Assembly: GCA_012033205.1 (NCBI GenBank)
Contig: JAAUSO010000072.1
Span: 1-32,538, forward strand
Reading direction: 5' to 3'
Origin: Richelia sp. SL_2_1
GTDB lineage: Bacteria > Cyanobacteriota > Cyanobacteriia > Cyanobacteriales > Nostocaceae
Length of the DNA stretch: 32,538 nt
This document shows positions 24,921 to 31,930 of this stretch, piece after piece. Positions within the stretch are counted from its first letter, which is position 1, and every line of letters starts with the position of its first letter. The position numbers were made by a program, and so were the translations under genes. The notes below the pieces were generated by a model that worked only from the letters and a program-made list of their open reading frames with translations, had not been told where the DNA came from and did no database searches.

Positions 24921-25204
24921 ACCATTTCAATGGTGTCGGCATCCTGAAACAGCGAAAATTCTAGTAACTTTTCTTCACCGTGCCAGAAACGAACTTTAAA
25001 CGGATTAAAAGAAATAACGATGCATTGATTTTGGCAATTGTCAAACCATAGACGTTTACCTACGGTATATTTATCTTCCTCAAGACTTTTCTGGTTATGT
25101 TTAGGGAAAGCTGCACCAGTATCCCAAGCTGGATCGGTTAATTGAGGTTTATAATCTGAGCCGGAATAAGAAGATATATCAAAAAGGTTATTTTGAGTAC
25201 TCAT
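24887..25204 (-). CDS. Small protein coupled to dnaB (105 aa), possibly the front of a rearranged methyltransferase gene
   Basis: The ATG at 25204 overlaps the dnaB stop codon as TGATG, so it is translationally coupled. The protein starts MSTQNNLFDISSYSGSDYKP, and its C-terminal half (KRLWFDNCQNQCIVISFNPFKVRFWHGEEKLLEFS) looks like a small beta-barrel. I do not recognise a family. Its last 11 residues (MVWRNPGTGAYL) overlap the next gene in another frame and look like out-of-frame reading of the methyltransferase segment NGLAQPWHGRVFM. This suggests that the natural protein continued into the methyltransferase before a one-base loss. It lacks any methyltransferase SAM motif of its own. Confidence 0.55.
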   Translation of the reverse strand: MSTQNNLFDISSYSGSDYKPQLTDPAWDTGAAFPKHNQKSLEEDKYTVGKRLWFDNCQNQCIVISFNPFKVRFWHGEEKLLEFSLFQDADTIEMVWRNPGTGAYL

Positions 25205-26571
25205 CACCAACCACCACGAGCTAAATTTTTAAATTTGGTATATTCGCTATCAAAAAGAAGTCTTATAGTTCCAGTTGCACCGTCTCTGTGCTTGGCGATG
25301 ATAATTTCACAAATCCCTCGGTCTGGTGAATCCGGACTATAGTATTCGTCGCGGTACAGCATCAGCACTTTGTCACCGTCTTGCTCAATTCCACCTGAAT
25401 CTCTCAAATCCGATAGTACGGGACGTTTATTTTGGCGAGACTCAACAGCACGGGACAACTGTGACAAACAGATTACAGGTACTTCTAACTTCATTGCCAG
25501 CCTTTTCAAACCGCGTGTAATGGCAGCTATTTCGTGATTGCGATTACTGTTACCGTCTTCGCCCATCAGCTGTAAGTAATCAACGATTACAAGTCCTAAA
25601 TTGCGCCGTTCCATTGACATGATTTTGCGACATTCCGCTTCAAAATAATTTAAGGACGGTGTGGCACAATCGTTCAAATATATTGGCAGATTTGATATTG
25701 AAGTTGTCCCAATAGCTATTGAGTGCCATTGACTATCGCTAATCCGCCCAGTTTTGAGATTGGTATTCTCAATATCAGCAACACCTGCGAGCATCCGCAT
25801 CCCAATTTGAGATTTACTCATCTCTAAGCTGAATAAAGCCACTGCCCGATTTTGTTGTGCAACATTAAAACCAATTTGGGCAGCAAAGGCACTTTTACCC
25901 ATTGCCGGACGACCCGCAACGATTACTAAGTCACCCGGACTAAACCCATTTGTAACTGCATCTAAGTCATAGAAACCTGTAGGGATGCCCCCAAGTGCAG
26001 TTCCTTGGTGGCGTTCTTCTATTTTTTGATACACATCGGTCATTACATCTGAGATATGACTCGTGTGCTTGTTATTTGAACCCTGTTGAAGACGGTAAAT
26101 ACAATCTTGCAATTGCTCAAATGCCTGCGGCAGCGACACTTCATCATCCGATCTATGCTGCAATTCCGTTGCAAGATTACCAAGACGACCGAGTTCGCGA
26201 CGCTTCCACTTACTAATAACCAAATTAGCTAAAGCATCAATATTTACCGCACTCACGCAACGGTCAACTAAACTAGCAAGCTTATTTCTCCCACCAACAG
26301 AAGCTAAAAGCTCGTTAGCTTCCAAATAATTAATAATCACAATCAAATCGGTTGGTTGCTCTTGCTCGTTAAGCTTCAGCATTGCTTGGTAAATAGAGGA
26401 GTGAGCGCCGATATAAAAATGGTAGGGTTTGAGTTCATCGCGCACGCGGGCTATAGCACCAGGGTCGAGCAAAATACCACCTAAAATGGCTTCTTCTGCT
26501 TCTATGCACTGCGGTGGAACTTTACCCGAGAAAGAAGCAAAATCAATAACTTTATTTTGTTTGGCAAACAT
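25204..26571 (-). CDS. dnaB: Replicative DNA helicase DnaB
   Basis: This is a full-length 455-residue DnaB. The N-terminal domain is PPQCIEAEEAILGGILLDP through about residue 110. The RecA-like domain has Walker A GRPAMGKSAFAAQ near 218-230 and Walker B LVIVDYLQLMGEDG. SQLSRAVESR and the DLRDSGGIEQDGDKVLMLYR segment follow, and the Arg-finger region is IIIAKHRDGATGTIRLLF. It unwinds duplex DNA as a hexamer at the replication fork. It lies 48 bases after the winged-helix initiator-like gene on the same strand and overlaps the next gene by TGATG, forming a replication unit. No helicase loader gene is seen, so the initiator may recruit it directly. It is most likely a plasmid copy distinct from the chromosomal gene. 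Confidence 0.95.
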   Translation of the reverse strand: MFAKQNKVIDFASFSGKVPPQCIEAEEAILGGILLDPGAIARVRDELKPYHFYIGAHSSIYQAMLKLNEQEQPTDLIVIINYLEANELLASVGGRNKLASLVDRCVSAVNIDALANLVISKWKRRELGRLGNLATELQHRSDDEVSLPQAFEQLQDCIYRLQQGSNNKHTSHISDVMTDVYQKIEERHQGTALGGIPTGFYDLDAVTNGFSPGDLVIVAGRPAMGKSAFAAQIGFNVAQQNRAVALFSLEMSKSQIGMRMLAGVADIENTNLKTGRISDSQWHSIAIGTTSISNLPIYLNDCATPSLNYFEAECRKIMSMERRNLGLVIVDYLQLMGEDGNSNRNHEIAAITRGLKRLAMKLEVPVICLSQLSRAVESRQNKRPVLSDLRDSGGIEQDGDKVLMLYRDEYYSPDSPDRGICEIIIAKHRDGATGTIRLLFDSEYTKFKNLARGGW

Positions 26572-26618
26572 AGCAATTAATATTGTTTAAAAAAAGCTCT
26601 AAAAGTAGGTAATTTTCT

Positions 26619-27479
26619 TTACTGAGGCACGTCAACAAACTTGGATGGGTATTTTACCTTTGCCCACTCATACCAAGCCTTAGAAGTCGAATTTTCGCAA
26701 AATTTTGCTAATCCAAGATTCATCAGTGTGTGGTACTGACCTTCATGAGTGCTTGCATCCCAATTTTCAAAATTTAAAACATTTGTACTAGTCGCCGCCT
26801 CGTAATGTGACCCATACGTATTGTTTTGTTGTTCCCAGAGATTTTTTAATTCTTCAAAATGAGTTTCAATCCACTTCATGGGTAGTTGTGGTGGTTTTGG
26901 TAGTTGACTAGTTTTCTTTAAAGAAAATTCCAAAAAACTCTCTCTCTCGGCTTCTGAGAGAGAGTCTTTAAAGTCTAAATAAGTCTTAATAGTCTTAGGG
27001 GTTCCAGAGTCTTTATCTGGTAAGGGTTCTGGCTCTCGTTTGTTGCGTGACGATCGCGCGTGTTGCGTCATGATCACGCTTGTTGCGTCATGATCACGCT
27101 TGTTGCGTGACGATCGCGCTTGTTGCGGTGAGGCAACACTGTTGTCTGTAGGCACCACTGTTGTCTCATCGCAACAATGAAGACCGCGAGACGAAACTTT
27201 GACTTTGACTTTTAGTAGCTCTAAGTCGATAAATCCCTTTTCATCCAAAGCTTTGAGCGCACGGCTAACTGTAGAGCGATGTACTTCCTTACTTTCGGTT
27301 GATAATCGTCTAGCTATTTCGGAAACCGATACCTCAACGCCATCGGCATAAGGGTCGAGTGTACGAAGAAAGTACAATACCATCAATTGCGCGGGCGTAA
27401 GATGATGGCACGCACTTAAAAATTCTTCATGCTGAAGTGGATAGAATTTTCCTTGAATTTTGCTACTACTTTCAGTCAT
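26619..27479 (-). CDS. Winged-helix replication-initiator-like protein
   Basis: The 286-residue protein has an N-terminal winged helix (about 10-100): LTPAQLMVLYFLRTLDPYADGVEVSVSEIARRLS, then the recognition helix VHRSTVSRALKALDEKGFIDLELL. Residues 120-148 are a basic repeat (ARSSRNKR occurs twice) created by the 20-bp DNA repeats. The C-terminal domain (SLSEAERESFLEF...PPQLPMKWIETHFEELKNLW) is helical and of unknown fold. Cyanobacterial proteins of this type sit directly upstream of plasmid or prophage dnaB, as here (48-base gap). By analogy with lambda O it is likely to bind origin repeats and recruit helicase; this is inference from layout, not homology to O. A divergent Xre regulator at 27703 probably controls it. 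No ribosome site is obvious before the ATG. Confidence 0.7.
   Translation of the reverse strand: MTESSSKIQGKFYPLQHEEFLSACHHLTPAQLMVLYFLRTLDPYADGVEVSVSEIARRLSTESKEVHRSTVSRALKALDEKGFIDLELLKVKVKVSSRGLHCCDETTVVPTDNSVASPQQARSSRNKRDHDATSVIMTQHARSSRNKREPEPLPDKDSGTPKTIKTYLDFKDSLSEAERESFLEFSLKKTSQLPKPPQLPMKWIETHFEELKNLWEQQNNTYGSHYEAATSTNVLNFENWDASTHEGQYHTLMNLGLAKFCENSTSKAWYEWAKVKYPSKFVDVPQ
26912..26965. repeat. 16-bp perfect palindrome and 10-bp-stem hairpin beside the iteron-like repeats
   Basis: TTTTCTTTAAAGAAAA (26912-26927) is a perfect palindrome. ACTCTCTCTC (26937-26946) pairs perfectly with GAGAGAGAGT (26956-26965) across a 9-base loop. Both lie in the initiator-like gene, 75-130 bases from the repeats at 27041, in a locally AT-rich part that could be an unwinding region. 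Confidence 0.55.
27041..27176. repeat. Iteron-like 20-bp tandem repeats inside the initiator-like gene (candidate origin)
   Basis: Four copies sit at exact 20-bp period. 27041-27060 and 27101-27120 share TGTTGCGTGACGATCGCGC, while 27061-27080 and 27081-27100 are identical TGTTGCGTCATGATCACGCT, giving order A-B-B-A. A fifth partial copy TGTTGCGGTGAG starts at 27121, and an inverted copy (TGTTGCGATGAG) is at 27165-27176. CACTGTTGTCT also repeats at 27137 and 27156. Because 20 is not a multiple of three, successive copies are read in different frames, all open. Confidence 0.85.
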
Positions 27480-27549
27480 AATGCATCAACAAGTTTTTTT
27501 TGATTTTTTAGTTTGCTCCAGTTAGTGTGAATAACAGGAGCAAATTTTT

Positions 27550-27588
27550 ATTGGAGTACGGCTCAGGTATATCGCGCCCTACTCCAAT
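27550..27588. promoter_or_regulatory. 9-bp perfect inverted repeat in the divergent promoter region
   Basis: ATTGGAGTA (27550-27558) and TACTCCAAT (27580-27588) are perfect complements with a 21-base gap. They lie between the initiator-like gene (minus) and the Xre-type regulator (plus), so they are a reasonable operator candidate for that regulator. Confidence 0.5.
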
Positions 27589-27702
27589 GGGCTAAGATAT
27601 TGCTAGGATAAAGATAGTTAAAGCTTTGTTTAATTCACTTGCCTATCTCATTAAAAAATATTTAATCATTTAAAGAACTCTTTAATTAATCTGGCGCAAA
27701 AA

Positions 27703-28074
27703 ATGCAAGAAATCGTTACAAAAGGTATGGAGACGCATCAAAGGCTGTTCGACGAAATGCTCGAACGTTTTGACATCTCAGCGAAAGAAATCGCTCAATT
27801 GATAGGGGTTTCCGAAGTTACTTTGTCTCGATTCCGGCGTGGTAGAGGGGACTTGCTAACAACAAAATTTTTGGCTTTACTATTAGTTCTTCCTGAAGAT
27901 GCAAGAGAATGGTATATTTCGCGATTAGTTGGCTCTAAACCAAAAATCAATCTAAGATCGCTTGTAATGGAAGCATCTCCCCAAGAAAAAGCAGAGGTTC
28001 TTAATGCTCTTGCTGCTTGGGTCGTTCAATCTCGTGAATATAAAGATTCTAGCCATTTAGCGCAAGCAGTATAG
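27703..28074 (+). CDS. Xre/Cro-type helix-turn-helix regulator
   Basis: The 123-residue protein has an HTH_3-like domain near residues 18-60: FDISAKEIAQLIGVSEVTLSRFRRGRGDLLTTKFLALL. The two HTH helices are KEIAQLIG and EVTLSRFRRG. The C-terminal half (VMEASPQEKAEVLNALAAWVVQS) is helical and probably a dimer interface. It is divergently transcribed from the initiator-like gene with 223 bases between, including an inverted repeat at 27550-27588, so it is likely to repress the replication genes and control copy number. The ATG at 27703 has no clear ribosome site; Met-9 (27727) is an alternative start. Confidence 0.75.
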   Translation: MQEIVTKGMETHQRLFDEMLERFDISAKEIAQLIGVSEVTLSRFRRGRGDLLTTKFLALLLVLPEDAREWYISRLVGSKPKINLRSLVMEASPQEKAEVLNALAAWVVQSREYKDSSHLAQAV

Positions 28075-28419
28075 AAATGGAAACTAATGGTATTATTTGA
28101 ATAAGAATGACGATTTGCGGGAACGGGGGGAATTCGTGGTATTTGATTTCGCCACCTGCCGTGCGGTTTGCTCCCGGTATTAATCGCATCAAGTTATGCT
28201 GTCTTATTTTCAATTGGAGTCACCTACGTCATCCCGATAAGCCTGACACCTATTGCTCCCAGTTTTGATAGGAAAAAAGACTGTTGGTATCTTTAACAAA
28301 CTACCGAAGAGCAAGAATTGCGGACTTTCCTGATATTGTCATAATAGGCGAGTAATACAAACGAACGAATACATTACTACTGGAACATTAACGCCACAAA
28401 CTAATTATCCTTTTTTGAT
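28075..28419. other. Non-coding stretch of unknown content
   Basis: No gene of useful length is seen. The part 28115-28260 is GC-richer than its surroundings (GAACGGGGGGAATTC, CCACCTGCCGTGCGGTTTGC), and two TGCTCCCGGT/TTGCTCCCAGT-like words lie about 80 bases apart. This looks like a remnant of a mobile element or a structured RNA, but nothing specific can be assigned. Confidence 0.3.
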
Positions 28420-30030
28420 TTAATTGTTTTTATTGTTGTTCAAATCGCGAACATCCCCCCAAAAGGAAGTAAGAACAGGTGCAAATTCAGAAGTATCCTC
28501 ACTACTCGCAGGTTGAGCAAAATATTTCGCACGATTTGTAATCGCTAAAATCCTGTCAGTATCCCTAACATACAACGGCACCATTTTCTCCCGTTGTTCC
28601 AACAACTCAGCCAATCCAATATTCATCTTGAGTCCCTGATGAAACAGTTTGCGTGCAGCCTTCTCCACCATCCGAGCTAATTCCGCACCAGTGCAATTCA
28701 CAGTTTTATTAAGAATAATCCGCCATTCTTTTTGTGAAAGCACATCACCATAAAGATAACGCTTATCAAGCCGAGCCAAATGCATCATCAAAATTTCCTT
28801 ACGTTCGTAAGCTTGAGGAAATCCCACGTAAAATATTTCATCAAATCTTCCCATCCTCGTTAACTCTGGTGGTAACACATCAAGTCTATTAAGAGTGCCA
28901 ACTACAAACACCGCAGTCTTTTTATCTTGCAACCAAGTAAGCAAAGTTCCTAAAATTTGTATGGAATTAGTATCTTCCCCGATATTAGTAGAAGTAGAAA
29001 ACAATTTATCCAACTCATCAAAATACATCACTACAGGAGCGCAAGCTTCTACCGTCTCCAACGTGCGCTTTAAATAAATTGCACCCCCGCTCATAACCGC
29101 TGCGATATCCACACTCACAAGAGGAAAATTTAGCATCAGAGCGCAAACATTTGCTGCAAGAGTTTTACCAGTTCCAGGTGGTCCCACTAACAAACATCCC
29201 TTGGGAAGAGGAATATTATTCTTTCGTGCTTGAATCGAAAAATCCAACTTTACTTGTTCTATAAACTTCTTGAACAAATCCAAACCGCCAAAATCGGGTA
29301 CGCTTGGCTTGGGAGTAAAATTCAAATTAAAAGAACGAAACCGATTAATTTTGTAATCTAAAAGATGTTCGGATAAATCATTAACATTTGATTCTTCGCA
29401 CTGACAAGTAGCAATTGCTAATCCCAAACGAATCTCCTCAATAGTCAAACCTATTGCAGCATTTACCAAAGTTGATATATCAATTTTACTTGTAGAACAT
29501 GGTAAAGAAAGCTTTAGAAAATCAGCAATATCCACAGCATCAGGTAATGGATTGAATAAAGTAGGAATCAAATTAGCTAATGATTCGGGCATCTCAACAT
29601 TATCAGTAGTCAAAATGATTATTTTTTTGAAACAATCATTACTTTCTAATTCATAGAAAATATTAACTATTTGTGATATTAGCTTATGAGAAAATAAGTC
29701 TGCATCTGCTAAAGAAAACAAGTTTTCAAATATAAATATTCCCTGAGCTTGCGTATTCATCAAAAAATCAAAAGCAGCAAAAATATCTTTTTTAGAGTTG
29801 CATAAACGACTTGAATTTATTGCAGAATAAATTATTAGACCTTCTGAATTATAGTTAACTTGCTCAAAACATCCCCAACCAGAATTCCATAAATAAAAAG
29901 GAACATTTTCCGCTTCAGCGCAGTTCCTTCCTATCCAATCTAAAACAGTCATACGTTCCCTTGTTGAAGCAGTTATGCTAACTATAGGAAAACCTGCATC
30001 AATCAATAAATTCAATTGAGATAATTCCAT
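28420..30030 (-). CDS. Ycf46-like AAA+ ATPase
   Basis: The 536-residue protein has an N-terminal half (about 1-230) resembling the degenerate AAA-like region of Ycf46 proteins (FPIVSITASTRERMTVLDWI; GIFIFENLFSLA). A canonical AAA+ domain follows: Walker A LLVGPPGTGKT (281-290), Walker B VVMYFDELDKL (D338, E339), sensor 1 GTLN (N381) and the Arg-finger region ELTRMGRFDEIFYV (R392, R395). The helical lid contains CTGAELARMVEKAARKLF. Ycf46 and FtsH/Cdc48-like enzymes remodel protein complexes with ATP. Here it sits in the plasmid transfer region next to unknown genes and a coupling-protein gene, so its client is probably plasmid-specific. The start at 30030 (MELSQLNLLI) fits the family. Confidence 0.8.
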   Translation of the reverse strand: MELSQLNLLIDAGFPIVSITASTRERMTVLDWIGRNCAEAENVPFYLWNSGWGCFEQVNYNSEGLIIYSAINSSRLCNSKKDIFAAFDFLMNTQAQGIFIFENLFSLADADLFSHKLISQIVNIFYELESNDCFKKIIILTTDNVEMPESLANLIPTLFNPLPDAVDIADFLKLSLPCSTSKIDISTLVNAAIGLTIEEIRLGLAIATCQCEESNVNDLSEHLLDYKINRFRSFNLNFTPKPSVPDFGGLDLFKKFIEQVKLDFSIQARKNNIPLPKGCLLVGPPGTGKTLAANVCALMLNFPLVSVDIAAVMSGGAIYLKRTLETVEACAPVVMYFDELDKLFSTSTNIGEDTNSIQILGTLLTWLQDKKTAVFVVGTLNRLDVLPPELTRMGRFDEIFYVGFPQAYERKEILMMHLARLDKRYLYGDVLSQKEWRIILNKTVNCTGAELARMVEKAARKLFHQGLKMNIGLAELLEQREKMVPLYVRDTDRILAITNRAKYFAQPASSEDTSEFAPVLTSFWGDVRDLNNNKNN

Positions 30031-30034
30031 ATTA

Positions 30035-30074
30035 GAAGGCAGGAGGTAAAGGGCAGAGGGCAGAAGGGAAGAAG
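30035..30074. repeat. Purine-rich short tandem repeat (GGCAGAGGGCAGAAGG type)
   Basis: Units such as GGCAGGA, GGCAGAG and GGCAGAA repeat at about seven-base period. Related sequences lie at 30166-30200 and 31896-31930 on the opposite orientation, the latter two sharing CAGCAAAGCTGC. They resemble the heptanucleotide repeats common in filamentous cyanobacteria. Confidence 0.6.
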
Positions 30075-30152
30075 ATAAATAAACATCTTAAAACCTTCTG
30101 AATAAAATATTTATTTAGTATTTGTACGATTGTGATTTTTTTTTATAGTTAT

Positions 30153-30914
30153 TCAATCATTAATTCCCTCCTGCCTTCTGCCACCAGCAAAGCTGCTTTC
30201 AATCTGTTTCGGCTGTAGCTTTGGCAGGATTTGTTCAAAATAAGCTAAATCCTTCTGACTCATATTACTTTTAAGCTTTCCTCCATCTTTTTCTAACAGC
30301 ACACCGCGTCCATCTTTCGCTTCAACATGCACGTTACCTTGGGGGCTAGCCCGCCATTTATAAGAAAATACACCATCAATTTCTACTTCTTTATTTTGAG
30401 CAATAGAATATTGCACTAAAGCATTAGTAACTCTCTCTACACGAGAAAAATATTCGGCTTCTTGCTTACCTATAGGAGTAAATGTTGTAGGTAAAGGTTC
30501 ATTTCTCTTTAGAGAATGATGTAAATTATTAATGTCTTGAACGTGTATACTGTCCAAATTTCCTTGTTCAACTTTCACACCCAAAGGAGTCGAACGAAAC
30601 TGCATTATTTGTTTCCCCGTCGTTTCGCTAGATACTTCATACAACGAACCTTGACGAGATATTCGGTAATCTCCCGCAGTATATTCACCTGTTCCCGGTT
30701 GAGTCTGGAGATGAAACAAAGCTTTTAGAGATGCAGCACCTTTATGTTGTACGGAATTCTCTAGCCATTCTCGCATCTCCATTTTTATAGCAGAAGTCAC
30801 GCTTTGAACTACAGTTGAGACATTGTTAAGAGCTTGCTGCCACCATGAAGTATTTTTAGGTTGCTGTAGTCTTTGTTCGATTAACTCTTTATACAACCTA
30901 CGTTCTTGCTGCAA
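30153..30914 (-). CDS. Unknown plasmid protein, probably the 3' part of a frameshift-split gene
   Basis: The 253-residue frame has only a TTG start (LQQERRLYKELIEQRL) and opens in the middle of a coiled coil. Read upstream in the same frame it gives KTELKALQQERRLYK, which continues the coiled coil ending EVEQLK in the preceding gene (30920-31525), so the two are likely one protein of about 450 residues. The rest contains YRISRQGSLYEVSSETTGKQIMQFRSTPLG, then EVEIDGVFSYKWRASPQGNVHVEAKDG. I recognise no named domain. The last residues (AGGRRQEGIND) come from a purine-rich repeat that has replaced or extended the original C-terminus. It lies between the AAA+ gene and the transfer genes. Confidence 0.55.
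   Translation of the reverse strand: MQQERRLYKELIEQRLQQPKNTSWWQQALNNVSTVVQSVTSAIKMEMREWLENSVQHKGAASLKALFHLQTQPGTGEYTAGDYRISRQGSLYEVSSETTGKQIMQFRSTPLGVKVEQGNLDSIHVQDINNLHHSLKRNEPLPTTFTPIGKQEAEYFSRVERVTNALVQYSIAQNKEVEIDGVFSYKWRASPQGNVHVEAKDGRGVLLEKDGGKLKSNMSQKDLAYFEQILPKLQPKQIESSFAGGRRQEGIND
30166..30200. repeat. Repeat tail overlapping a gene end (CCTGCCTTCTGCC...CAGCAAAGCTGC)
   Basis: This copy of the purine-rich/CAGCAAAGCTGC repeat covers the last codons of the gene at 30153-30914. It shares AGCAAAGCTGC(T/C)TTC with 31896-31930, which lies just beyond the stop of the coupling-protein gene. Confidence 0.55.
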
Positions 30915-30919
30915 TGCTT

Positions 30920-31525
30920 TTAACTCAGTTTTAACTGTTCAACTTCAGCTAAAAGGATATTTTTGAGAGGACTATCTTCTAAAACTTGAAGTGACTCTTT
31001 AACTCGTGTTGAACCGTTAGTTAATGGTAAAATTTTATCTTGTTTAGTTTCAGGATTTGTATGATTAAAGTTAGTATTTGCAAATTCAGTATTATTAACT
31101 TGATTATTTACTTTACTAACTTCGGGTTCGCTCCGATTCTCATTTAATTCAGGTTGTAAAAAACTATTAACAATTACTTTACCATTTTCATCACTTTGTA
31201 AAACAACTTTTCCGTCTAATTCCACTCTTTTATTTATTGCTCCCGAAGCTACATTACCAACAGGTGTAGAACGTAATTGTTGCAGTTCACTAATTAATTG
31301 AGGATTTAAAAGCTGTCCCGATATCCCAGATATTTCATCTCGGAATTGATTATTATCTTGCCCATAAACTAACCTATCTCCATCAAATATTTTCAAATTT
31401 TGACGGTGGTTATCTCCTGAATCTTTAGTATCTAATAAAGTTCGTAACAAAGTTTCAATTATTCGTTCGTAATGCTGCTGAATCGCAGTTGCATCACCAG
31501 AGTTTAAAGTAAATATTTCACTCAT
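30920..31525 (-). CDS. Unknown plasmid protein, probably the 5' part of a frameshift-split gene
   Basis: The ATG at 31525 follows a GTG one codon earlier. The 201-residue protein starts MSEIFTLNSGDATAIQQHYE, has RIFDG-like strands (LKIFDGDRLVYGQ; KRVELDGKVVLQSDENGKVIV) and an Asn/Glu-rich linker near 140-170. It ends in a helix (SPLKNILLAEVEQLK) cut off by a stop two codons later. RSTPVG here and RSTPLG in the downstream frame, each near an ELDG/EIDG strand, suggest two related modules of one protein. A one-base slip at TTAAAAC joins EVEQLK to TELKALQQERR. No function is recognised. Confidence 0.55.
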   Translation of the reverse strand: MSEIFTLNSGDATAIQQHYERIIETLLRTLLDTKDSGDNHRQNLKIFDGDRLVYGQDNNQFRDEISGISGQLLNPQLISELQQLRSTPVGNVASGAINKRVELDGKVVLQSDENGKVIVNSFLQPELNENRSEPEVSKVNNQVNNTEFANTNFNHTNPETKQDKILPLTNGSTRVKESLQVLEDSPLKNILLAEVEQLKLS

Positions 31526-31536
31526 CACATTAACCC

Positions 31537-31827
31537 TTATAGATTTGGAATACGATTCAGAAGTATCTGCGAGTCTACATAAAAAATAGCTAATTCTCCA
31601 TCAAACATCCAAGCTATAAACTGACTTTTCTGTTGACTTGAACGCTTACATTCATAGCATCCAAACTTATTAATCCTGCCAGCTAATAAACCATATTGGT
31701 CAAATATTTCTATGACGAAAGGACAATAACCTACATCTAATTGTGGTTTCTTAGCCGCTTCAATTAGTATTTGCTGCCATTCAGGATAATTTTCTAAAAA
31801 AGATGAAATATCTAAACTCCAATTCAT
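31537..31827 (-). CDS. Small protein of unknown function (96 aa)
   Basis: It is read from the ATG at 31827 (MNWSLDISSFLENYPEWQQI); a GTG eight codons upstream (31851) is an alternative, and neither has a clear ribosome site. The protein mixes a helix with a beta-rich part (CPFVIEIFDQYGLLAGRINKFGCYECK; FIAWMFDGELAIFYVDSQILL). CYEC and one further Cys could bind a metal, but the spacing fits no zinc-finger family I know. It stands 12 bases upstream of the split coiled-coil gene on the same strand, probably in one transcript with it and the coupling-protein gene. Confidence 0.5.
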   Translation of the reverse strand: MNWSLDISSFLENYPEWQQILIEAAKKPQLDVGYCPFVIEIFDQYGLLAGRINKFGCYECKRSSQQKSQFIAWMFDGELAIFYVDSQILLNRIPNL

Positions 31828-31895
31828 TTGTTTTATTTGCAATCTTTGCACTTTTTAACTCCATTTAGTATTCAGTAAATTTTAGTTTTTATTTT

Positions 31896-31930
31896 CCCCC
31901 CTGCTCCCTGCTCCCAGCAAAGCTGCCTTC
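31896..31930. repeat. CCCTGCTCCCTGCTCCCAGCAAAGCTGC-type repeat after the coupling-protein gene
   Basis: It contains a tandem CCCTGCT unit followed by CAGCAAAGCTGCCTTC, the same tail as at 30183-30200. It begins directly beyond the stop codon of the gene at 31931, in the minus-strand direction. Confidence 0.55.

Noticed and set aside
27041-27132. Possible CRISPR array in the 20-bp repeats
   Set aside because: The repeats are directly adjacent with no spacers and lie inside a coding sequence; no cas genes are present.
28075-28419. Transposon remnant or structured RNA
   Set aside because: The GC-rich segment is suggestive, but no inverted ends, transposase fragment or known RNA motif could be matched.
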